Shown piece by piece: positions 56,818-64,000 of a DNA stretch of 64,000 nucleotides. The notes beneath the pieces are model-generated. The model ran no database searches. It was given only the letters and a program-made list of their open reading frames with translations, and had not been told where the DNA came from. Position 1 is the first letter of the stretch, and each line of letters opens with the position of its first letter. The position numbers and the translations under genes are program-made. The DNA lies in assembly GCA_943330745.2 (NCBI GenBank), contig CALQIX020000016.1, positions 1-64,000 of the forward strand, given 5' to 3'. The DNA comes from Lishizhenia tianjinensis (GTDB lineage Bacteria; Bacteroidota; Bacteroidia; Flavobacteriales_D; Crocinitomicaceae).

Positions 56818-58698
56818 TCAAACGAAATAAAATCCTTCTTTGAATTGAATTTTATTTTCATGTAACATTAGCCTCAGAATTTTTTTTACTTGTTCATTAT
56901 TTATTCCGAATGTAGATTCGATTTCCTCAAGCGACTTTTTCTCACATAATAGGTTAATAAGCGCTTCCTTTAAAAATTTTACTTCGCTTTCTTTCCTTTT
57001 TGCGGATTGGCAGACATCGCAGATTCCACAAGTTGTTGATTCTTGACCAAAATAACTGATTAATTGTTGCGATCTACATGTGTCAGAGCGAAGATAACTA
57101 ATACTTGCATGAAGTTTTTCAGTGGCATAGTTCTTCTTATTTTGATATGCCTCTGGGTATAATTGTAGGTAATCGTCAGGAAGTCTTTCATGTAGAAAAG
57201 TTATTTTCGGTAAATCATTTTGCCAAATAATATCAGCAATTCCATACTTTTCTAATGATTTTAGTTGTTGCTCTATTTCTTTTTTGGTTAGAGTTAACTG
57301 ATCTAACAAGCGATGGGTTTTTATGGGTACATGTTCTTCAAATGACGATGTGAAATTTCGCAGAATAACACTGATTAGAGGTCTGAAATTCTCGTACTTT
57401 ATTTGGAAATTATACAATTCAAGATTACTAACATTCCATTGCAAGGTTGTCTCTTGAAATGCATTTTCATTTAGTTGAATGTCCCCATTTGACTCTAGAA
57501 TTTTTAAAGAATTAAAAGTCTGATTCATTTCTAATTTGTAAGTTTGACAAAACAAGGATAAATCAATTGGATAGGTCTCATTTTCGCCAGAACCTATCGC
57601 AACCTTTAGGAAGCTACATAACGCTCGGTAGGTTGTTTTTACCGTTTCAATTGGTGGGAATTGAGCCGCAAGTCTATTTTCTAAATCGGTAATATCTTGC
57701 TCTTCAAAAAATACAGCCGTTCTAGAATTCAATCCATCTCTACCTGCACGACCAGCTTCTTGGTAATAGGCTTCAATACTTGGAGGAAATTCGAAATGAG
57801 CTACAAATCGAACATCTGGTTTGTCTATTCCCATTCCAAAAGCATTTGTTGCAACCATTAACTGAAAATCATTTTCCATCCAACCAGTTAACATTTTACT
57901 TCGTTCTTCACGATCTAAGCCTCCATGATAAATACCACATCTAATGTTGTTTGATAGTAAAACACGTGCAAAATCCTTGACACTTTTCCGGGTTTGACAG
58001 TATACAATTCCACTTTTATTTTGAAAAATTTTAATAAAATTTAAAATGTTATTTATTTTATTTTCAGACTTATACACCTCGTAACTTAAATTTTTTCTTT
58101 CAAAAGAAGATTCGTGAATTTTTGGGTTTTTTAATTTAAGTTGTTCAGCAATATCTTTTTTAACTTTTGAGGTTGCAGTTGCTGTCAATGCAATTACTGG
58201 AATGGTAGGTTGAAGTTCTCTCAAACGTGAGATTAATCGAAAAGATGGTCTAAAATCATGTCCCCATTCTGAAATACAATGTGCCTCATCAACAACCAGT
58301 AGCGAAATGCGCATTAATTTAAATCGTTCTTGAAATAAGGCAGATTGAATCCGTTCGGGTGAAGTATACAAAAAATCAATTCCACCAAAGCGAGCATTAT
58401 CCAATAAAATATCAATTTCTCGATAGGTCATTCCGCTGGTTATTGCCTTTGCTCGTATCCCTTTGGAAACTAAATTCTGTACTTGATCCTGCATCAATGC
58501 AATAAGGGGAGAAATTACAACGGTGATTCCTTCACGCGCCAAACCAGGTACCTGAAAACAGATAGATTTACCTCCGCCCGTAGGGAGAAGTGCTAAAACG
58601 TCATGCCCATAAATAGCATCGTCAATAATTGATTCTTGTGACAATCGAAATGCATCGAAACCCCAGTATTTTTTTAATATTTCAATGCTCTTTTTCAC
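56818..58698 (-). CDS. recQ: RecQ-family DNA helicase, without HRDC domain
   Basis: 626 residues. Superfamily 2 helicase: ALLPTGGGKSICFQVPG (motif I), VVDEAHCISEWGHDFRP (motif II and the aromatic loop), ALTATAT, and YYQEAGRAGRDG (motif VI). The RecQ-C zinc-binding Cys set is TCRSQQ...CGICDVC. A winged helix follows; the HRDC domain of full RecQ is lacking and the C-terminus ends in a short helix-turn-helix-like tail. Unwinds DNA in repair and recombination. Divergent from the acidic pRiA4b-like gene. Confidence 0.94.
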   Translation of the reverse strand: MKKSIEILKKYWGFDAFRLSQESIIDDAIYGHDVLALLPTGGGKSICFQVPGLAREGITVVISPLIALMQDQVQNLVSKGIRAKAITSGMTYREIDILLDNARFGGIDFLYTSPERIQSALFQERFKLMRISLLVVDEAHCISEWGHDFRPSFRLISRLRELQPTIPVIALTATATSKVKKDIAEQLKLKNPKIHESSFERKNLSYEVYKSENKINNILNFIKIFQNKSGIVYCQTRKSVKDFARVLLSNNIRCGIYHGGLDREERSKMLTGWMENDFQLMVATNAFGMGIDKPDVRFVAHFEFPPSIEAYYQEAGRAGRDGLNSRTAVFFEEQDITDLENRLAAQFPPIETVKTTYRALCSFLKVAIGSGENETYPIDLSLFCQTYKLEMNQTFNSLKILESNGDIQLNENAFQETTLQWNVSNLELYNFQIKYENFRPLISVILRNFTSSFEEHVPIKTHRLLDQLTLTKKEIEQQLKSLEKYGIADIIWQNDLPKITFLHERLPDDYLQLYPEAYQNKKNYATEKLHASISYLRSDTCRSQQLISYFGQESTTCGICDVCQSAKRKESEVKFLKEALINLLCEKKSLEEIESTFGINNEQVKKILRLMLHENKIQFKEGFYFV

Positions 58699-58714
58699 CC
58701 TTACTTTAGATTAT

Positions 58715-58747
58715 CAAAGGTAAGCAAAAGGGAATTGCATTTGTCAA
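58715..58747 (-). promoter_or_regulatory. Promoter of recQ
   Basis: On the minus strand TTG near 58747-58745, 22 bp, TACCTTTG (complement of 58715-58722), 16 bp before the ATG. Confidence 0.45.
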
Positions 58748-58856
58748 TTTCTTAGTGAACATTATTAAATTTATATTGTTTTGATTGAAATTTAAACAGC
58801 TGTCAATTTAGGTTGTTAAATTTGTATTATATTTACGATACATCAAAAAAAGTAAC

Positions 58857-59420
58857 ATGCCTGGGTTAAAATTTAGAGTTTTATTAGATTCTGAAAAAAA
58901 CGAAGAAATTTTTAGGGATATTTTGATACGTGATACGGATGATTTTGAATCGTTCTACATGGCAATTAAAAAGTCTTTCGGATTCACTGGTCAAGAGATG
59001 GCAAGTTTTTATGTTTCCAATGATTCTTGGGATAAGGGACATGAAATTAGTTTAGTTGATCTATCCTATGGGGATGAATCAGTTGATTCGCTTCCGACCG
59101 TAATGAACCAAGCAAAAATTAAAGATTTTTTGGAAGAACCAGATCAAAAATTTATCCTTGTGTATGATTTTATGAAAATGTGGATTTTTCTAATTGAATT
59201 GATTGGATTCGATCGTTCTGAGCCTGAAACACCGGAAATGTTATTGGCTATGGGCATAGCACCATTAGAGGGATCTAAATTTGAAATGAATGATGCTTTG
59301 TTCAATGGAGATGAAGTAACGGGCTTTGATGAGGATGATGATGAGGATGAAGATGGGGATGACTATGGTTTCAATGATTTTGAAAATGGTTATTCAGAGG
59401 ATGACTATAATGATTATTAA
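58857..59420 (+). CDS. Plasmid pRiA4b ORF-3-like protein with acidic tail
   Basis: 187 residues. Residues 1-140 fit the pRiA4b ORF-3 family (RVLLDSEKNEEIFRDILI, FESFYMAIKKSFGF, FILVYDFMKMWIFLIEL). The last 45 residues are almost only Asp, Glu, Gly and Tyr (DEDDDEDEDGDD), a low-complexity acidic tail. Function of the family is unknown. It is followed after 3 bp by a methyltransferase gene and by nadC, forming one unit. Confidence 0.8.
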   Translation: MPGLKFRVLLDSEKNEEIFRDILIRDTDDFESFYMAIKKSFGFTGQEMASFYVSNDSWDKGHEISLVDLSYGDESVDSLPTVMNQAKIKDFLEEPDQKFILVYDFMKMWIFLIELIGFDRSEPETPEMLLAMGIAPLEGSKFEMNDALFNGDEVTGFDEDDDEDEDGDDYGFNDFENGYSEDDYNDY

Positions 59421-59423
59421 TAC

Positions 59424-60134
59424 ATGAATACGAATAATACGGACCCAATTGGGCTAGCAATTCAAACATACAGTAAGAATAAAAAACCTTTTGATATTAT
59501 CGTTCACGCTGATTTGTGTGAAGACGATATAATTCCTATCGAGGTGTTGTTCCGCACATTTGAGGAAATGCCAGAGGCGGAGAAATTAGCACTTTCAAAA
59601 GCAAAAGGTAGGATTTTAGATGTTGGGGCCGGTGCCGGAGTTCATTCGTTAGAACTTATGGATCGTGGTTTTAGCGTTCGAGCAATTGATATTTCTCCTG
59701 GTGCCGTGGATTTTATGAAATCACAACAAATCGATGCAGTGAACTCAAGTTTTCTAACCTTTAAAGACGGTAAATTTGATACGATTCTGATGTTGATGAA
59801 TGGCATTGGAGTAGTTGGTAAATTAAGCAACTTAAAAAAAGCGCTTGAACATGCTAAAAAACTCCTCAACAAAGGAGGTGCATTGTATTGTGATTCATCG
59901 GATATAAAATACCTTTATGAAGAAGAGGATGGTTCATATTGGTTAGATTTGGTTACGGAATATTACGGGAATTTCAGATTTCAAATGTCCTATAAACAAG
60001 CGAAAAGTGCATGGTTTGATTGGTTGTACGTTGATTATGATTCGCTTCACAAAGAAGCTTTAGGATGTGGATTTTCTTGCCGTAAAATTTTTGATAATGA
60101 GAATCATTATTTGGCCGAATTAATTCTAATTTAA
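59424..60134 (+). CDS. Class I SAM-dependent methyltransferase
   Basis: 236 residues. Motif I is RILDVGAGAGVHSLEL (about 63-78), then VRAIDISPGAVDFM, with DTILMLMNGIGVVG at motif IV. Substrate unknown. It overlaps nadC by 1 bp (TAATG) and follows the acidic protein gene by 3 bp. Confidence 0.85.
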   Translation: MNTNNTDPIGLAIQTYSKNKKPFDIIVHADLCEDDIIPIEVLFRTFEEMPEAEKLALSKAKGRILDVGAGAGVHSLELMDRGFSVRAIDISPGAVDFMKSQQIDAVNSSFLTFKDGKFDTILMLMNGIGVVGKLSNLKKALEHAKKLLNKGGALYCDSSDIKYLYEEEDGSYWLDLVTEYYGNFRFQMSYKQAKSAWFDWLYVDYDSLHKEALGCGFSCRKIFDNENHYLAELILI

Positions 60135-60979
60135 TGCAAAAAGAATTAGAAGATTTTATTCTTACTGCATTAGCTGAGGACATTGGAAGTGGAGATCATA
60201 CTGCATTGGCTTGTATTCCACAAACAGCGCAGGGTTCTGCTAAATTATTAGTGAAAGAAACAGGGATTTTGGCGGGAGTTGAAGTGGCCAAATCAATTGC
60301 CTCTTGTTTTGATTCTTCTTTAAAGTTTGATTTCTTTATGAAGGATGGAGATATTATAAAACCGGGAGATATTGCTTTTGAAATTTCAGGATCTGCACGT
60401 TCAATACTTACAACAGAACGATTGATTCTAAATTGTATGCAGCGCATGAGTGGAATTGCTACTCAAACTAAATCAATCGTTAAATTAATTGAAGGCACAA
60501 ACACAACTTTATTAGATACGCGAAAAACAACTCCTGGATTGCGTTTCCTTGAAAAATGGGCAGTGAAAATAGGAGGGGGGCAAAATCATCGTTTTGGTTT
60601 GTATGATATGATTATGATTAAAGATAATCATGTTGATTTTGCAGGCGGAATAAAACAAGCACTTGAGGCAGTTCAGAAATATCAACTAAATAAAAACTTG
60701 AACTTAAAAGTTGAGTTGGAAGTTCGAAATGAAAAAGAGCTATTTGAAGCCTTATCTGTAGGTGGATTTGATCGAATTATGTTGGATAATTTTTCTCCTG
60801 AATTAATAAAATCGGTACTCCCTAAAATTCCAGAAGCCATTGAAACCGAAGCATCCGGTGGAATTACGATTGACACAATAAGGGCATACGCAGAAACCGG
60901 AGTTCAATTTATTTCAGTTGGTGCGTTGACTCATTCAGTAAAAAGTTTGGATTTGAGCTTGAAGTCTTCTTTCAACTAG
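60134..60979 (+). CDS. nadC: NadC, quinolinate phosphoribosyltransferase
   Basis: 281 residues. Landmarks: EDIGSGDHTALACIP near the start, LLDTRKTTPGLR with the PRPP/quinolinate-binding Lys and Arg, KDNHVDFAGG, and the C-terminal IETEASGGITIDTIRAYAETG. Decarboxylates quinolinate to nicotinate mononucleotide in NAD synthesis. Third gene of the unit with the pRiA4b-like protein and the methyltransferase. Confidence 0.96.
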   Translation: MQKELEDFILTALAEDIGSGDHTALACIPQTAQGSAKLLVKETGILAGVEVAKSIASCFDSSLKFDFFMKDGDIIKPGDIAFEISGSARSILTTERLILNCMQRMSGIATQTKSIVKLIEGTNTTLLDTRKTTPGLRFLEKWAVKIGGGQNHRFGLYDMIMIKDNHVDFAGGIKQALEAVQKYQLNKNLNLKVELEVRNEKELFEALSVGGFDRIMLDNFSPELIKSVLPKIPEAIETEASGGITIDTIRAYAETGVQFISVGALTHSVKSLDLSLKSSFN

Positions 60980-60994
60980 TAAGAGGTCAGCTTA

Positions 60995-61771
60995 TCATAT
61001 GTAACCCATTACAGAATAAGAAATATATCCTATCCACTCTTTTAGAATATTTGTCCAGGGATGAAATAATTCGAAATTAGGTAATAAAAAGTCAGATAGA
61101 CTATAATTCCTTTCTTCCGATAAAGCTGAATCCGTTGAAAAACAGTCTACTGGAATCTGAGCTTTGTCAAACACCGCCTTGGCTCTTTTCATGTGCAAAC
61201 CAGAAGTGATTAACAAAGCTTTGTTTTTGTCGGTTGGAAAACACTTAATTTTTTGCAATAATTTTTTAGTTTCTCTTGCATTCTCAACTGTATTTCTTGA
61301 TTTTGTTTCAATTAAAATATCATTGGAAGGAATACCCCATTTCACTAAATTATTTTTCATCTGCTGTGCTTCGTGAAGTCCGTCTTCCGAAATTGAACCA
61401 CTATCCCCTGAAATTAATATTTTCTGAATTTTTTTAGTATGGTATAAATTCAATGCTTGCCATATGCGATCGGCACTTCGGTTTATTTGCAGTGAATTTG
61501 TGTAGTGATTATAATGTGCCATACCACTGAGTACGATCCCAATTTCGTATTTTTTTACTTCCGAAATAGGCCTTGGTGAAGTGTCCCATAAACGATATAT
61601 TTCAGACAAAATAATTGTTTGAGTAAATAGATAAATACTAGCAATTGTAATCCATGTTAGAACTTTTTTTCGCTTTAAATTGTTACTTTTCCATGAAAAA
61701 ATAGCAAGGATAAGTATCCACATTAGCGGAGAAAGAAAATAGTATAAAAGTTTAGAGAGAATAAAAAACAT
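60995..61771 (-). CDS. DUF218-family membrane protein (YdcF/ElyC-like)
   Basis: 258 residues. Two N-terminal membrane helices (about 5-22 and 34-54), then a DUF218 domain: IGIVLSGMAHY, RADRIWQALNLY type segment, ILISGDSG, SRNTVENARETKKLL and LITSGLHMKRA. ElyC and related proteins affect envelope and peptidoglycan precursor recycling; the exact role here is unknown. Converges on nadC and diverges from the suf operon. Confidence 0.82.
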   Translation of the reverse strand: MFFILSKLLYYFLSPLMWILILAIFSWKSNNLKRKKVLTWITIASIYLFTQTIILSEIYRLWDTSPRPISEVKKYEIGIVLSGMAHYNHYTNSLQINRSADRIWQALNLYHTKKIQKILISGDSGSISEDGLHEAQQMKNNLVKWGIPSNDILIETKSRNTVENARETKKLLQKIKCFPTDKNKALLITSGLHMKRAKAVFDKAQIPVDCFSTDSALSEERNYSLSDFLLPNFELFHPWTNILKEWIGYISYSVMGYI

Positions 61772-61850
61772 ATCAGTTAATCTAAAAAGTAAATGTATTG
61801 ATTTATCTGTTACTGAAAAAAATAAGTCCTTTTAAATAATAGTTAATTTG

Positions 61851-61882
61851 TTTGGCGAAATACCATAAAAATGGTATTTTTG
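61851..61882 (+). promoter_or_regulatory. Promoter of the suf operon
   Basis: TTTG (61851-61854), 20 bp, TATTTTTG (61875-61882), a full consensus match, about 50 bp before the sufA start. A perfect 22-bp palindrome fills the spacer. Confidence 0.65.
61858..61879. promoter_or_regulatory. 22-bp palindromic operator inside the suf promoter
   Basis: AAATACCAT-AAAA-ATGGTATTT: perfect 9-bp arms around 4 bp, spanning the -33/-7 spacer and the left part of the -7 box. A dimeric repressor bound here would block RNA polymerase. The regulator is unknown; an iron or Fe-S sensing protein is a natural guess given the suf genes. Confidence 0.6.
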
Positions 61883-61933
61883 CATTCATTAATTATCTTA
61901 TTTATAATTAATCTAAATAAATAATAAACTAAC

Positions 61934-62257
61934 ATGATTACGGTAACAGATTCAGCTAAAAAACAAGCTGTAAGATTGATGGAAGACGATGGGAAAGATG
62001 GCTTTTTTATTCGAGTTGGTGTTGAGGGTGGAGGATGTTCAGGATTGATGTATCAACTTACTTTTGATAATGAAGAAAAAGAAGGCGATAAATCGTTTGA
62101 AGATAATGGGGTTAAAGTAGTTGTTGACAAAAAGAGTTACTTATATTTAATTGGTACAACTCTAGATTTTTCTGGTGGATTAAATGGAAAAGGATTTGTT
62201 TTTTCTAATCCAAATGCGGACAGAACGTGTGGTTGTGGTGAATCTTTTTCGGTTTAA
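61934..62257 (+). CDS. sufA: SufA/IscA-type Fe-S carrier
   Basis: 107 residues. A-type carrier with the three cluster Cys: C35 in EGGGCSGLMY and C99 and C101 in TCGCGESFSV. Hands assembled Fe-S clusters to target proteins. First gene of the suf operon; sufB starts 20 bp later. Confidence 0.95.
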   Translation: MITVTDSAKKQAVRLMEDDGKDGFFIRVGVEGGGCSGLMYQLTFDNEEKEGDKSFEDNGVKVVVDKKSYLYLIGTTLDFSGGLNGKGFVFSNPNADRTCGCGESFSV

Positions 62258-62277
62258 TTACTTTTTTATCCAATTAA

Positions 62278-63726
62278 ATGGCAAATTACACAGAGAACGA
62301 ATTAGCTAAGGATCTCGAAAATCAGGAATACAAATATGGTTTCGTTTCTGATATTGAGTCAGACAAAATTCCTGTAGGTTTAAATGAAGACATAATTCAT
62401 TTAATTTCTAGTAAGAAAGAGGAGCCAAGTTGGCTTTTGGAATATCGATTAAAAGCATTCCAGATATGGAAAACAATGACCGAGCCTGAATGGGCACATG
62501 TTCATTACGACAAGCCTAAATTCAACGAGATTACTTATTATTCAGCACCAAAACAAACCAAAAAATACGAATCGTGGGATGATGTGGATCCTGAAATGAA
62601 AGAAACCATGAAAAAATTGGGGATTTCACTTGAGGAACAGAAAAAATTGACGGGTGTCGCAGTGGATTTTGTAATGGATTCAGTTTCCGTTGCAACGTCT
62701 TTTAAAGCAAAATTGGCTGAATTAGGAATAATTTTCTGCTCATTTTCTGAAGCAGTAAAAGAACACCCGGAATTGGTTCAAAAATATATGGGTTCGGTTG
62801 TTCCAACTACTGATAACTTTTACGCTGCGCTAAATTCAGCAGTTTTTACCGATGGTTCTTTTTGTTATATTCCCAAAGGTGTTCGTTGTCCTATGGAACT
62901 TTCAACTTATTTTCGAATTAATGAAGGAGGTACGGGTCAATTTGAGCGAACATTGGTAATTGCAGACGAAGGGGCTTATGTTTCTTATTTAGAAGGATGT
63001 ACTGCTCCTCAACGTGATGAAAATCAATTACATGCAGCCGTAGTAGAATTAGTAGCATTAGAAAATGCAGAAATAAAATATTCAACAGTTCAAAATTGGT
63101 ATCCTGGAGATAAAGAAGGTAAAGGAGGCGTGTTTAATTTTGTGACAAAACGTGGTATTTGTGAACGCAATGCTAAAATTTCCTGGACACAAGTTGAAAC
63201 AGGATCAGCAGTTACATGGAAATATCCATCGTGTGTTTTAAAAGGAGATAATTCTATTGGTGAATTTTATTCTGTAGCGGTCACGAACAATTATCAACAA
63301 GCTGATACAGGAACAAAAATGGTTCATTTGGGTAAGAATACCAAAAGTACAATCATTTCAAAAGGGATATCTGCCGGAAAATCACAAAATTCGTATCGTG
63401 GATTAGTTCAGATTCATAAAAGCGCCCAAAATGCCCGAAATTTTTCGCAATGTGATTCTTTACTCATGACCGACCAATGTGGAGCACATACTTTTCCATA
63501 TATTGAATGTAAAAATCCAACAGCTAAAATAGAGCATGAGGCTACAACATCAAAAATTGGTGAGGATCAATTGTTTTATTGCATGCAGCGTGGAATAAGT
63601 GAAGAGAAAGCAATAAGTCTCATTGTCAACGGATATTGCAAGGAAGTATTAAATCAGTTGCCAATGGAATTTGCTGTGGAAGCACAGAAATTATTGGCGA
63701 TTAGCTTAGAAGGTAGTGTTGGGTAG
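62278..63726 (+). CDS. sufB: SufB, Fe-S cluster scaffold subunit
   Basis: 482 residues. The SufBD fold is seen through [58 protein letters not shown], and the C-terminal [20 protein letters not shown] with the Glu and Cys used in assembly. It builds clusters with SufC and SufD, which are expected downstream but not seen within the window. Confidence 0.97.
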   Translation: MANYTENELAKDLENQEYKYGFVSDIESDKIPVGLNEDIIHLISSKKEEPSWLLEYRLKAFQIWKTMTEPEWAHVHYDKPKFNEITYYSAPKQTKKYESWDDVDPEMKETMKKLGISLEEQKKLTGVAVDFVMDSVSVATSFKAKLAELGIIFCSFSEAVKEHPELVQKYMGSVVPTTDNFYAALNSAVFTDGSFCYIPKGVRCPMELSTYFRINEGGTGQFERTLVIADEGAYVSYLEGCTAPQRDENQLHAAVVELVALENAEIKYSTVQNWYPGDKEGKGGVFNFVTKRGICERNAKISWTQVETGSAVTWKYPSCVLKGDNSIGEFYSVAVTNNYQQADTGTKMVHLGKNTKSTIISKGISAGKSQNSYRGLVQIHKSAQNARNFSQCDSLLMTDQCGAHTFPYIECKNPTAKIEHEATTSKIGEDQLFYCMQRGISEEKAISLIVNGYCKEVLNQLPMEFAVEAQKLLAISLEGSVG

Positions 63727-63790
63727 TATGGATTGATAAATTGCAGATTGACAGATTGTGGATTGAAAAATAGTGAATAAGAGAGATTAA

Positions 63791-64000
63791 ATGGCAACTA
63801 TCGGAAGTTTTGAAAATATAGAAGTTTGGCGAACGAGTATGGATCTATGTACTGAGGTATATAAGATTACAAATTCTGATACATTTTCAAGAGATTTTGG
63901 ATTAAAAGATCAAATTAGAAGGGCTTCTGTTTCAATTCCATCTAATATTTCCGAAGGATATGAACGCGATAGTAAAAATCAGTTGCTGTATTTTCTATCA
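63791..64000 (+). CDS. Four-helix-bundle protein (23S rRNA-intervening-sequence family), cut by the window end
   Basis: 70 codons are in the window, starting MATIGSFENIEVWRTSMDL and continuing with FGLKDQIRRASVSIPSNISE and GYERDSKNQLLYFLS. This is the hallmark pattern of the four-helix-bundle/S23 family encoded in 23S rRNA intervening sequences and, in Bacteroidota, also as scattered stand-alone genes of unknown role. It lies 64 bp after sufB. The preceding intergenic bases hold short direct repeats (GGATTGA, CAGATTG) often seen next to such genes. It therefore interrupts the suf operon if sufC follows. Confidence 0.88.
   Translation, partial: MATIGSFENIEVWRTSMDLCTEVYKITNSDTFSRDFGLKDQIRRASVSIPSNISEGYERDSKNQLLYFLS

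Overview
The window is AT-rich and reads as a chromosome segment of a Bacteroidota bacterium, most likely Flavobacteriales and possibly close to the Fluviicola/Crocinitomicaceae group. This is an inference from gene content. It has two large secreted proteins with type IX secretion (T9SS) type B C-terminal domains, Bacteroidota-style promoters (TTTG or TTG, about 17-23 bp, TAnnTTTG), few Shine-Dalgarno sites, the Bacteroidota long RluA type, and an orphan sigma-54 activator next to miaB, lptE and secG.

Layout. 1-6.4 kb is accessory. It holds the 3' end of a caspase-like peptidase gene, two AT-rich secreted-protein genes on the minus strand (one with lytic-transglycosylase-like motifs), a decayed second copy of the caspase 3' end, a split HipBST-type toxin-antitoxin operon whose kinase lacks both catalytic-site aspartates, and a J-domain/KTSC fusion. 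6.5-6.8 kb has a 23-bp palindrome and tRNA-Leu(CAA). 6.8-13.2 kb encodes the two T9SS proteins. 13.2-22.4 kb is housekeeping: an RluA-family synthase, then miaB - sigma-54 activator - lptE - unknown - secG, then groES-groEL. 22.7-24.1 kb is a second accessory island with an MntA/HepT (MNT/HEPN) module and a DUF6624 protein. 24.1-29.7 kb has a MuiA-like protein, TcdA, an unknown secreted protein, TatD and CapA family proteins. 29.7-37.1 kb is a tightly packed minus-strand run sppA - ppx/gppA - hisS - miaE - pepT - membrane glycosyltransferase. 37.2-47.4 kb has hutH, accC-rsgA-dtd, an outer-membrane barrel candidate and tamB. 47.4-64 kb has tsaD (diverging from tamB), an nDsbD-like protein plus dsbD, rsmE, holA, ispH, an antiquitin-like aldehyde dehydrogenase, recQ, two methyltransferases, a pRiA4b ORF-3-like protein, nadC, a DUF218 protein and the start of a suf operon, followed by a four-helix-bundle gene cut by the window end.

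How the genes connect. tRNA position-37 chemistry recurs: MiaB and MiaE (ms2i6A to ms2io6A), TsaD (t6A) and TcdA (cyclic t6A); tRNA-Leu(CAA) would be a MiaB-pathway substrate. Envelope biogenesis recurs as LptE, TamB, SecG, SppA, DsbD and T9SS cargo. The most unusual signals are the HipT homologue with both metal/catalytic aspartates changed to asparagine, the caspase pseudogene in which the catalytic Cys codon is now TGA, a perfect 22-bp palindrome inside the suf promoter, and a four-helix-bundle gene directly after sufB where other suf genes would be expected.
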